From Lingula anatina (Eukaryota; Brachiopoda; Lingulata; Lingulida; Lingulidae): a DNA stretch of 64,000 nucleotides. Below are positions 48,738-61,129 of the stretch, one piece after another. The position numbers were made by a program, and so were the translations under genes. Under the pieces are notes generated by a model, which saw only the letters and a list, made by a program, of their open reading frames with translations, was not told the DNA's origin and did not search any database. Every line of letters starts with the position of its first letter. Positions within the stretch are counted from its first letter, which is position 1. The stretch spans positions 6,977 to 70,976 of the forward strand of contig NW_019775495.1 in NCBI RefSeq assembly GCF_001039355.2, read 5' to 3'.

Positions 48738-51700
48738 GTAAGACCAGTTCAGACGTGTCCTGAGTATCCTTAGTATGGATTTGTCCTTAGCAGCAATTAG
48801 ATGTGAATGTCATGCTCAAGCACTACGGTCGCCTATAGAGACACATCCATGTTGGGGTGACGTGACTCAGTGAAGGCATGGCCAGATAAGGTTATTGATA
48901 CAAAGCTGGGGGTTGGCTACACGTAGCTTTAGCTCAAAGGACGCGAGATTGCGAACACGCCATGGCGGAATACTTGACTTACTGAAGACCATCTTTTTGT
49001 TTTAATGTACAGCTAATACACTGAATAATTTAGAGGAGAGTTTGTGTGCTGAAACGAAAAGTGCGCATTAGGATTTAGTTTCATGGTCATTTGTTTAAGC
49101 TAACCGTATTTTACAGACTCGCATGATTTAGAATTCTCTCTCTGCGAGATCGGGATTGACGTTGCAGAGTCCCCAAGGCTTACTATCAAGCCATGTCTTG
49201 GTTCATTTTCTTACTTGAGATATATGGTGTGAGAAAGCACTGTCTGGCCTTTAGTCAACATGAGATATTTGTAAGCAATTCACAACTGAAAAGAGCATGT
49301 CCTTTGGCCATTATGTACACAGTCTTCTGTCCCCTAAGAACATGTGGTACTAACATATGTTGAACAAACTGTATGCGGAGACAATGTGTATTTAAACTTA
49401 GATAGGGATTTTTTCCTGTGGAAAGTGAAACAATAAAAATCAATTCATTTGTGAAGGGGGTATGCATGTTTAATGTGATACAAAGAGGTGAAATAGAAAT
49501 TGAAAGGAATATATACATACAAATTCACATTTTCTTCTTTCGTGTCTGAATTCTTGCTCATATGCTAAAGATTTTTTGGGGTTCAATAAAAAGCAGTTGG
49601 TTCTTCCATGCTAAAAATATATGTAGCATAGTTACAGAAAAGCTAGATCTGTTGTCGTGCTAGACCAAGCAGATAAAGAATTAATATCTTGCTTTTTTTT
49701 TTTCGTGATTAAAATGCATCACTGTCAACGTGGCAGCAACTGGTGCTGCAAGCTGTAGAGACATACAGTTTAAGTGGAAGTTATATTCTCCCTGCCGTTT
49801 ATATTGATTTTGCTTCGCATTTTGAAGTCAATGGAACTGGGTCGAATTAAATGAAACCTTGGTCTGACCTGAAGTGTTGTTACAACAAATAGCTGGTAGC
49901 CCCGTGCGCTGGTTGTAATACAGGGGAGAGCCTGTTTTGTGTAGGGTTGGATTGCATCGGAGTGTAGACTTTTTTTCCTTCTTTATATCAGGACTGTTGA
50001 GACTGGTTCGTAGCCTGCAGTCTGGGCAGCTCTAGGGTCTATTTAAAAAGTGTTCGATTACTTTTCAGTGCAAAGTTAATGTGGTTATTTTATACCATTA
50101 TTTGGTAGGTGATTAGGCATATTTGGATTACTGAAGAGATGAAAGTTAATCATATTTGTTGGATGGTAGTTTGCCCCGATGGCCCCGAGCTAAGATTACT
50201 CTGTATTATGGAGTTTAAATTGAGAGTTAATTATTCTTTGAGGCTCTGGTGGTGTGTCTTTGTAACATAGGTGACGGATTGTTTACGTGTCCCAGTTTTT
50301 TGTTCACGGTAATAAAAGGCAGGGCGCTACCCGTGTTAGGCATCGTCATTAGTTCAAGGAGGCCTTTGCTGGATCACTGAACCTTTCCCTGAACTTAATA
50401 CCTGATACCTTTTTTCCCTTATTAATTTCTCTTCCATTTTTTCTTTTTTCTTTTTTTATTTTATTGAGACACATGTGAAATGAGTTTTAAGTATTTTTAC
50501 AGTACTTAATTTAGTTCTTACAGGAAACCTGGTTGCTGCCAACAATATGGTCAGCTATTTTAAAGACGTTACCATGTGTACTTGATACTAATTTTGGACT
50601 ACTTTCCGGACCACATCATAACTCCGTAAATTGTTTTTGTAAGAGGGACACAATATCTGCTTTTTAAATTCATTATTGGTGGAATACAGTATACTCAGTG
50701 AGGACACATTCAACTTCCACTGGTGTCAAGGAACTCAAAATATAAATAAACAATCTCTTTGAAGTGTTGCCTCACTGGTGTCGTGGTACCACCGTCCTTG
50801 TTTTCGTCTCCGATAATCCTTTGTTAAAGCCAAGGTTAAGCAAATCAAAATCACAATCGGCCGGCACCTTACAGGCATAATGGTTTATTGGAAATTGGAA
50901 GCGGGGGTATTTTTTCATCCTTGTTGTTCACAGCTGACGCGGGGGTCATTCTGAAAGGTAGCGACAGGTCAAGCAAAAAGATGGCCCTGAAAGCCGGCTG
51001 TGTTGGAGCTCCATAATAAATGAGTAGTAGCGACATTGGTGAGTGCAGAATAGGGTATTTACAAGTTTTTAATGACTTTGGTACCACAATGCTGTGCTGG
51101 GGTGACTCAGTTTTATGCCGCTATATTCAGAGAAGTTAAACAGACTGATCACGGAACCTTTGTCATATGTGGCCACAATTAGTCGCTACCCGCTCTCCGT
51201 CTGTCAGGCCTGTCTCTTGTGGTAAAGTCACCACATCTTTTGTACTTAGTATTACATCCATAACACAATGAATGCAACCTTACAGCATAAATCCTTAGAA
51301 CAGGAAACCTATTGTAAGGGATTGTCTCTGAAAATATTATAAAAGGAAATGTCTGATACGATGTGTTGGCATTGTGACAGTAACTGACTTGGTTTGGTGT
51401 TTCTCCATGGATTCGGTGGAGATCCTGGAAACGAGTTTAAAGTTGAGCTGACTTTGGAGTGACGTCTGCTTGGAATTTATGTAACTTCCTGTTGTGTTGA
51501 GAAGATGTGACAGATTGTTGTATGTGAATGTGCGTGCAAGCGTACCTGAGTGTGCGTGCATGCTTATGCACTTGTGTGACCGTGTAAATGTTCTGAATAT
51601 ATGCATAAAGAAGATGTAATTTATTTCAAAAGTTTTCTCTTTGTGAAGTTGTGTTTCTCCATTAAAGAAAGTGGATTAGTGGTTTCATTTCTCTTGATTA

Positions 51701-51807
51701 TAAGATTAATTCGTTGTTTTTCTCTAATCCTCTGGGGAAGATTAATGACATCTTTCCAGACAGTGGTGTGTAAATTAATCTGCTTGATACTTTCTACAAG
51801 TGATATC

Positions 51808-52490
51808 ACAGGCCTATCCAACTGCCAGACTCGGCACCGAAGGATCCAAAATTCACCAGTAGGTGGGATCACGCTACCCATTTTCAAGGTGTGTATCAGT
51901 ACCCGCTTTTTAGTATCAGATGCAGCACCCTCTTGCCGGTTATGTGATTTGATAGCGATGATTCTGAGCGGGGCTGGAAAGTAGTGTAATCTCATCAATA
52001 TTCATGTGGTACTGCTATTTTCCCTGTTTTATGTAAGAAATCGCACTAAATTGTGATTTCTTTTAACGTAAAGTGCAGGTTTGAACATAGCCAACGATGT
52101 TATGCAGTAGTAAGTATGTTTTAAGTCTGGCAAAAATAAAAATAGATGTGTATATCCTCGCTTAGCTAGAAAATCACCATAACATTTAAAATATATCATC
52201 TGCTTTATTGTTAACAAAAAATGAATCACGTAACTTACTGAAATTATATGATTTTTTCACTGGTTACATCTGCCGCCGTATTTTTGTATTCTTACGACTC
52301 CTACTTGACGAAAATGAAGCAAGATACCCGGATGACAAAATAAGCTAGTGGTCGTCGTACAGAATTTGTCCCGGGGAAGGGTACTATGAGATGCGTACTG
52401 ATACACACCTTAAAGATGGGTAGCGTGATCCGATCTGCTGGTGAATTCAGGAACATTCGATGCCGAGTCTGGTAGTTGAGTAGGCCTGTG
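51808..52490. repeat. Large inverted repeat, arms about 96 bp
   Basis: Arm 1 at 51808-51904 and arm 2 at 52395-52490 are reverse complements with about 13 mismatches over 95 columns by eye. Shared blocks: ACAGGCCTA, CCAGACTCGGCA, TCACGCTACCCAT, AAGGTGTGTATCAGTAC. The 490-base spacer is not repeated. No similarity continues beyond the arms. Confidence 0.85.
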
Positions 52491-53655
52491 TCATTGGAGA
52501 CTGAAAATGAAACAAGGAATTATTTTGGGGGATCTTGTTTTATATTGAAGAAAATGTTGGTAAAATTGGAGAGTCATTTATGCTTGAGCTTTGATTAAAT
52601 TGTTAAGAGGGAAAGGACAAGTACAGTCATTCTAAATAACAAGCTTTAGAAAAACTGCTAAAAACATAGTATGAGATTTGTTTTACCATTTTACCAGTGG
52701 AAAGAAAATATTTTAATTTCAGCAAGTGAATATCTGAAAGTGATTTCTGTTTTGTTACTTTTCCGTACCTAGTAACTTCCAGTGAAGGGCTTATTACAAT
52801 AATAAATAAGTAAATAAATAAGGAATTAATAACAGAAATTGATATAAATAAGACTGCAGTAAACTGATATTGACTTTCTTTTCAACATCTACTATAATAT
52901 GATTAAAAAAAGAAATAGAAGTGAGTTATTTTATAAAATATTGTGTTATGTTCTGGTACTAGTTCCATTATAGTCCAATGTGAAATGAAGTATTTCTATA
53001 AAAACAGGTAAAAATACTTTTCTTCATTTGAATATATTTTTCGGCCCATGCAGATTATTTCCCTTCCTAATTTTGGTTTTCAGAATGTAGACAAACAGAC
53101 ATAAGTCACAAGGAACAATTTGTTTGCTAGCTCACGACCATTGGACCAATAAAAATGGCATTACCCTTACCCTCCTCACTGCTTTGACTCAAAAAAAAAA
53201 AAAAAAAAAGGCATAAATAAAGAGAAAGGAAATGACAGGGCATACTGTGTTGGTTAGTTCTACCATTATTTTCCAATCGCTGCTCGTTCTCAGCTTTAGG
53301 CGTTGCTTTGATAGAATTACTCAGCCAACGAAGCAGACAGAATAGTGGGGAATGTTAGGAGAAGAGGCAATGTCTTGGAAACAATGAAGAGTCATCCCGC
53401 ATTTTAAATGGGGTTTGATTGACGCAACACTGCCAGACGTTTTCCTCCACCCAGGGTTTCTCCCCAGGCTGGCACTTTACAGGAGGCTCAAATGGGAAAG
53501 ATTGAATGTTTGTACAATTTCCAGGGGTATATATTATCAGAAATGTTTTCAGCCAGAGGGCTTCAGAAGGAGAGTGCTCTTTGGAAAGACTTGTCTCCAC
53601 CCTCCCTTTTTAAGCTCTCCAGTGAAAAGAATTGAATACTTCTAAATAATGTGCA

Positions 53656-53658
53656 CTC

Positions 53659-53693
<35 letters not shown>

Positions 53694-53706
53694 CGCGTGC
53701 GCGCGC
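53656..53706. repeat. (GT)n(GC)n tract, strong Z-DNA candidate
   Basis: About 50 bases of perfect purine-pyrimidine alternation, GT then GC. Confidence 0.92.
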
Positions 53707-53898
53707 TATAAAGTTTATCCCTATTGGCAATGAAAGCATTTGCAAAAGGGCATACAACTGTAAATTGCAAATATGAAAACTGAAAGTTTGCCAGAGCACG
53801 AGACACTGCAAACTGTCTGTCTGTGTGTTTACCTGTTATCACTGATATATTGATAATGTTGGCATGTGGCAAATAAAGAGAAAGATAGACCATTTTAA

Positions 53899-53900
53899 GG

Positions 53901-53952
<52 letters not shown>
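53899..53952. repeat. (TTTA)n microsatellite
   Basis: About 13 perfect TTTA units. Confidence 0.93.
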
Positions 53953-56061
53953 TTTGTCTGAGAAGCATAGTGAAAGCACTTATACTAGGTGGGATGTCAT
54001 GTAGATCATGACAAAAAGGCACGGCAGTTAATAATTTGTCATGACGCTGCTAAAAATAAAATCCAAATTAATAAAACCAACAACCTTCAACAGCTTTATT
54101 TACCAAAACCAGCGCCATGACAACAGGCAAATTTGTTACACAAATGGTTCAATGCTGCTGGAAAATATTTATGGTTTGTTTGAAAATATTAATCCAGTCA
54201 TCGTTGTGTTATGACTCGGAAACAGCTGGCGGTAACGGCCTCCAAATGGAAGTAAAGAGCAGACGGCAAGATGAGCATATACCAGTTTTCCAGTAAAAGC
54301 TTCACATTACATGAAATGCGATGAATCCAATCATGCTGTTACAGTAGCTGTATTGAGTGCAGCTACTTTTTGTGATAATATAGATCTGTCTTATCTATTC
54401 GGGTTATTTTCAAGAACCTTGGCCATAGTGGCACTCCATGTTTCACCAAGCAGAACACAAGTACACGCACGCGCTGATAACTTTGACAGAAAGTTATGAA
54501 TATTTCAAATTGGGCCTCTCATCTTTCTTTTTCCTTTTTTATTCTGTAGGTTATATTCTGTGGCAGTCTTATTTTCTTTACCACATGATGAAGGTCAATG
54601 TAAGGACCATTCGGCAAAAGTTCATATGTGGAATTATGAGATTAAGGTTTACAAAGGAGGATGTGCTGACCTTGGTCGAGGTGACATGTCTCTGGCGCTG
54701 TTGTTTCATTATCCTCATGGCAGGGCTGTCAGTTACGATTACAGAGCCCAGCAACATGGATACAGTGGCTGAAAATTCCATTATGCATTCTTGGGTGCTT
54801 GGGTATAGTTTCAGGGTGTTGTGTGATTTAATGATTCTTTGAAGGATGGTGTTTTTATTATCCATGCTCTGGGGCCTCAGGCTCTGGTGTTGGCTTTTGA
54901 GGGATGGATTACCACTGCATTAAAAACATGCTGGTCTTAGCAAATATATAAGAACATGTTTTCATTGATACCTCTGAAAGGGTGATGTATTGATGAATTG
55001 AGTATTGTAAACGTAAAAAAAAGGCCCTGATGTTTGAGTCACCAAATTGCCAGTGAAACAGAATATATGTTTTGCCATTTACAAGGTTGTTTCTTCTCTG
55101 TTTGCAAAAACTGGATATGAAAAGGGTGTGTTAAATGTTTGGCAGGATAATAAGCCGTAAGGATAGTTCTGCGGCTATTTTCGTTTTGCCTTTTGTCCAG
55201 GTTGTCAGGTTGAAATAAAAACTTGTTTCAATGGATATGTGTGCTTGACTGAGCAGCTTCACACAAACACTATATCGAATTGCATAGGATGAAAAAAGGC
55301 ACTTAGCTGGGAAGATAAAAAGTGGAGTTAATGGGCGATAAATATATATTAGTATTCAAAATGGCGGAAAGAAGCAGGGAGGATGATCATGTTTTGTAGA
55401 TGTGATGGTTTAAACAAGATGGCGCCATTTGTTCTTGAATGTGGCTGTTACACGAGAGATTAGCGTGATTGACTGACTGGTGCATTGTGGGTATTTTAGT
55501 GGTTTTAAGTGTTGTCTTTGTTTTGAAAGGGAAAAATCTGGATAATTCCACCGATACATGTTATCTTTTTGTGTCAATACAGGAAATGTGTAGATGGAAA
55601 AATGTCTACGTCACTCGAAACCATTGGAAGGATATATAGCAAAAGGAAATGTCTGAGATTCTTCAGTTATTTTTTATATCAGAGAGTATAAATCCTAGTG
55701 CGTGACTGTAACACCGTCCTAATTATTGTTACGGTTTAAATTATTATTACTGTTATTCAGATACATATTTTTGACCCTGTGCCTGTTTACTTAATATATT
55801 TACTGACTAAACAGTTCAGTTGATGGGCTTAGTTGGAAAGTTGCAGGAGTGAGAAAAATGGAGGGTAGTAACAAAACACTTTCAAATATTTATAGGGCTC
55901 ATTCCCAATAAAATTATCATTCTACATAAATCAATCCAACTCCACAGGGACTCTTGCTGAATGCAGTAAGATGAACAAAATAAAACTCCCCCACTTGGCA
56001 TTGAGTAGAATACAGGAAAGCTGGTGATTAGATGAGTACGTTGGAAACGAGAAGAGTATTA

Positions 56062-56278
56062 GGCTCTATTCCCATAGATTTTAGATCGATCTATCCCCGC
56101 GGGGAGTCTCACTAGATTAATTTCAGATAATCCGACTTAAATGTCCGTCCCGCCTACTACAAGCTGTACGGGGGTAATTAACTTTCGTGTCCGCCCGGCT
56201 GACAGCTATTTAGCGTGAACCCCCAGGGAGTTAGGTCGATCTAAAGTAGATCGATCTAATCTATGGAAATGGGGTGTA
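56062..56278. mobile_element. Palindromic MITE with GATCGATCT termini, copy 2
   Basis: Second copy of the element at 5599-5830, same strand, with ends CCCATAGATTTTAGATCGATCT and AGATCGATCTAATCTATGG. A further TTAGATCGATCT and GAACGAGCCC at 56322-56365 suggest a nested or longer related element. Confidence 0.72.
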
Positions 56279-58726
56279 TATCTGTTAATCTGATTGCATT
56301 CAGTGACAATTCTAACAGAGTTAGATCGATCTTTGTAGAACTCTAGCTTCATTGTGAACGAGCCCTTGAATACTGTGTCTGGCACCACAAGAAGCTAGGC
56401 AATCAAACCGCGTGCTTCAACACATAAATTTATTTGATGAATTGTATTAATTCAGTGTATAATTAAATTGGACCAGAAAAAAAAAAAACATGGCGCCTTT
56501 CTGGGACTAAAGCAAATTGCATCGCAGCTATCTTCTGATAGCCATAGATAGTGAAGGAATTTTGTTTTGGTATTAGTAATATTAGTGTATATTTAGAACA
56601 AATAAAAAACAGAACATGACATACGTGGGAACTTTTCAGTTTTTTTTTATGGTATCACAAACTTAAAAACTATAATTGAAGCTTATAAAATTGCATCCTT
56701 TTAACTTCTGTGGTGAAGGATATTTCATTATTAAACCAGGTTGTATTGGGATCCTTCATACCTGACTTTTGAAGTTTGTATGTTATCCAGAGAAATAACA
56801 CACTACAAGAAAAAAAAAATAATTTTTTTTTTCAAATGGATGCTGGAGTTGTGATCTGTGATTTGTCACAGCATGAAAAGTTTGACACGTTTCCATTCCA
56901 AACGATGATTTGGCAAATTTGTTGCTTAAAATAGGGTAGACGCCGCTTTCCTCATTTTTTCTGCGTAGGAACGGATAAAATGACACAACATGGAAATGAA
57001 TATTGAAAAGTGTAGGACAGTGGTTATTGGGGATATGAAAAAACATGTAAAATTAGTCAAGTATCCTCTTGCAGGATGTTTTGATTAACTTTATCTGTTA
57101 AAAGAAAAGAAACTCAAATATGTACAAAGAAAGGTTGTTATTTGAGTAGCTTTGGAGCTTTCTTTTTTATTTGGTAGGGGGGAGGGGAGGTTCATGATGA
57201 TTATGTGACTACCTGTCTAATAGGTACACAAATAGAGTGTTTTAAAAAAGCAAGGATCCGATATGGGCAGTGTAACACAGAGGAAGTCAGCTGGCACTGG
57301 AAGTCTGGTTCAAAGTTATTTTTAGAGGAAATAATGGCGATACCAGCAGGCATATAATAATATTATGGAAAAAAAAATAGAGATTTGCTTTTTAGAGTTA
57401 AACCTAGAAAAAATGTGTATCGCAAGTACTGAGTGGTTTCATTGCCAGAGAATGATTTTTATAATGAAATTTTTTGCTAGGTGATGCACTGAATAGGGGC
57501 ACTTGTAAAAGTAATCATATTTGGAAGGGAAAAAGTAATAATATTTCAGTTGACCTGCTTTGTTGATGTGCCTGCCTACACAGAAAAAAATTTTGAACTT
57601 TAGTTGATGAATTTTTTAAGATGCGGCAGTGGAAATAAATGGAAACATCAAACTTCCAGATATATCTGTGTCTGTCTGTGCCTGTGCTGTGCAGATTAAA
57701 ATATCTAATAAAATCTAAGTGTATAATTTTTTTGTGACACATTATTCAAATTAGGTCAGTAAAATGGATGGGGGAAAAACACATTTTCATTCCAGTTTGT
57801 CCTGCATTAATTTCAACAGAGCAAAACAATTTTGAGGGCTATTAGTCCATTAATGGCTCAAATATGCAAATTGTTCTTTGATTTACGAGGAGTTATTGCT
57901 TTTTCAATAGCATTTCCAGTGGCTGTAGTCAAGAAAAATGGGTTATAAATCACCCAGAAGTTTTCCTTTTAATATCCATTACCATAAAAGCTGTGTTAAC
58001 ATAGGTAGCCCAATCAATGTTTAATTATAACCATGGAAATATTTCGGATGTTATCCACCAGTGTAAAACATATAAAAAATAATGGGCCAGAATAATGTAT
58101 TTTGAAAATCAGCACTATTTCAACATGTTTTTATCATCCACAATCATAAAATATTGAAGAGAAAAAGTGACCTGAAGATGTGTCCTCAACCGCCAGCATG
58201 AGACAAAATATTATTCATTGTCAGAAAAAACATAACTTTGTATGAGGCCCAAACAAGGTATTATCAATAGTCATTGAAAACTTTATATTCAGGGCTTGAC
58301 TTTTCCTGTTAGAAGTGAAGAGCAGGAACGTGGATTTTGGTATGAAATGCTATGAAAGTCATGTGTCAATCCCATTTGCAAATTTTTGGGCTAATATGTA
58401 TCTCTGTGTTAGTGGTACAATTATTGCTGAAGTTCTTCTACTAGGAATATAGGGCATGCATGGTTGGCGCAATTAAGGATTATTTTTAGGTATGTTACAC
58501 TTAAACAATTGTAAATATTTTGGGTTTGAATTATCTGGTTCGAATGTTTGTTTTTAAGGAAACTTCTGCTTTAAATCGACCTTGTGGCATTTCGGTTGTA
58601 AAATTGAACTGATAGTCTAACGTAAAGTCTCTTCAGTTCTCCACTCGATGTATGTCAGATTTACCCTTTGCTATTCTTAGAGAAAATTGTTTTCAAACTT
58701 ATCTCATACAATAAGGCTAAATAAAA

Positions 58727-58825
58727 ATGCCCCCCCCCCCAAAAAAAAAAAAAAAAAATGAAGTTTGTTTTAGAAATGGTGGTGAATGCTATGAAACGGC
58801 TATAGTACACATTCTAAGCCTTGGG

Positions 58826-58861
<36 letters not shown>

Positions 58862-61128
58862 GATAGAGGACACAGTTAGGGCAAGGGCAAGTCCTTATTT
58901 TGAGTGCAGGAAATTATAGATTTTAGATTTCACTTGACGGAAAGTCAGATGTCGTGAGATAAGGGCGGCCATTTTGATGCGACCTTCACACTTGTGCATG
59001 TACGCATGAATATAAACAGCCCATTATCTGCTTGACTGTGACGTGTGGTGGGAATTTGACGCCTTTTGGAACATTTTATATTTCTAATTAGATCATAATG
59101 AATGTAACAGGGGCTCTGAATCCTTAGGTGTGTGGATTATTAAGGTTGTTGAAGGATGCTTTTGAAGCGTTTTTTTTTTTTTTTTTAGTTTATTTCAAAT
59201 GTGAAGAGGGCCATTTTTCAATAATGTGCTGTGAGAGTCTTGGGGGTCAATACAATGCAACTTGTGACTTGCATATTTTTTTTGAATGACAGTAGCACTT
59301 TTAATTTCATGTGATTTCCACTTTCACTAATCATTGTGCCATACCGAATGACATTTCATAATTCCTCAAAGACATTTAATGCATTGATTTCTGGTGTTTA
59401 AGTTAAGCCAGAAAGAATCCATTTTATTATTATTATTTTTTTTTTTTTTTTTTTTTATTATTATTATTATTATTTTATCTTGTTGAAAAAATGCAATAGG
59501 ACAGCCTTACATGCTTTGTCCATGGGAATTGGATACCAACAGGACAAGAACACAGAAAAACCATTAAATAATTGCTGCTATATACATGTATATATTTCCC
59601 TGATTAAGACCTTATTAATACAAAATTGAATACGATCTCCTCTGTATGACTGCACATGGCAGCTCAAGCTGACCTTTGAAGCAGCTGATAAGTTTTATAT
59701 TTTGTAAGCCTCGTGTGCAGCAAGCACCATGGCTGCGCCACAGAAATAGGGTTGTCTGACCTTTCATGTCTCTCATAGGAAATTTATTTTGTATAAGAAA
59801 AATGCTCGCATGTTTAAGAGTCAAAATCAAGTTTTGGACCTTGTGCAATATATATATATTTTTTTCCCATGAAATGTTATTAAACTTAAAAAACTTCAAA
59901 AAGAATATTGTTTTAGAAAGTGATTTCCAATTTGAAAATGAAAGCCATGTTTTGTGTGCATGCAGCGTGATGTGTTCTGTAAAGATGACTTATTGCCAGA
60001 TTTGTTTGACCTTTTTATCATCTCTCCCAGATCATATTCTTACTCAGAAAAGGGCAAGTTAATGATAGGATAGAAACTGAAGACTTTGTGTTTTTTTTTT
60101 CTTTTAATATTTCTTTTACAATTACTGTGATTTTATCATTATCTAATTAGTGGTTGTTGTTGTTGTTATTATTATCATTATTATTATTTCACTTTTTATT
60201 CATTTTGTAAGGGATGTTTATGGTAATTGAAGGTATGTTTATGATAATTATACCATCTGAGCACTTTGTCTGCTGTAATAAAAATACCAGTGTTTCTCTC
60301 CAGAGATATCTCACTTTGTATTCATGAGGTATTCATGATGGCGGACCCCATGTGTCTCAACTAAGGATCTTGGGAACTTTGAATCCCGGTTGGACAATTT
60401 TTCCACATTTTCAATGTTGCATGCTCTGTACGTTTGGAACATGATGTGAATAATTATCAGGGCTATGTCCCTGGATTACGAAAGTGTATTTTTCAGTAGA
60501 TTTGATTCTTTATATGTATGTCTCGTCCTGTCCCAAGATAGGGAAGCTGCTCGATCGAAAAGGTATGAAAAGTAGTGCTAGGCTCCCGTGGTATTTGTGT
60601 TCCATTTTTTGCCATCGGTTAAAAAAAAAAAAAGAACAGTCTCAAAAGATTTTCATTGAATAATGAATTAGCTTGAATGTTATAGCCATGTGCACGCAGC
60701 AGAAAAATTGATAATACAACAAATTTGTGAAACTAGATCAGTTTCCGGTCAACTATATTTAGTTGACTTATCTTAGTTGACTTATCTTAGTTGGCTATCT
60801 GATTATGGTTTTAATCATTATTTTATTTGATTATTTAGATTATGATTATTATTACTGTCTGATAATTATTATGGTTAGCCCATCACAGGAAGGACCTCCC
60901 TTGCTTTGCTTGATGGTGGTGTGGTGGGGGGGGGGGGGGGGCCAGGATGGGGACTGATGGGAGAATATTTGCTGCCCATGGTGTATCAACCATGAAATGG
61001 TTGGCTGATACGGTTGCACCAAAATAGGTTGCCCTTATTTGCCTGGAACCACAGTTTGTCCATCATTAGCTGACAGGGAGTGATACTGTAGAAACAGACC
61101 AGAGCTGATCAGCACTGTGTTAAGTGGT
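58727..61128. repeat. Long direct repeat 2, left copy
   Basis: About 2.4 kb from ATGCCCCCC to TTAAGTGGT, repeated at 61130-63518. No gene. Includes TTA, poly-A, poly-T and poly-G tracts. Confidence 0.9.
59427..59477. repeat. (TTA)n with poly-T core
   Basis: Triplets flanking a T run; the counterpart at 61842-61864 is a plain, shorter TTA run. Confidence 0.85.
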
Positions 61129-61129
61129 N
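61129..61129. other. Single-n contig junction
   Basis: One n exactly between the two copies of direct repeat 2, as at 11119. Confidence 0.8.

Larger units (their letters stand above)
48738..58726. other. Long non-coding stretch
   Basis: No gene recognised. An open frame of 134 codons at 54438-54842 has no family match and overlaps open frames in other phases on both strands. Repeats are listed separately. Confidence 0.4.

Noticed and set aside
51601-51998. Overlapping open frames of 127 (+) and 125 (-) codons
   Set aside because: Both strands are open over the same bases and cover one arm of the inverted repeat; no domain recognised. The repeat itself is kept as a finding.
54438-54842. 134-codon plus-strand frame with hydrophobic stretches
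   Set aside because: Three other frames are open over the same bases, including one on the opposite strand; no family motif and no splice support.
59615-59899. Paired open frames in both copies of direct repeat 2 (also 62003-62236, 59766-60062, 62266-62454)
   Set aside because: Present twice only because the segment is duplicated; the two copies differ by early stops and frame changes, with no motif.
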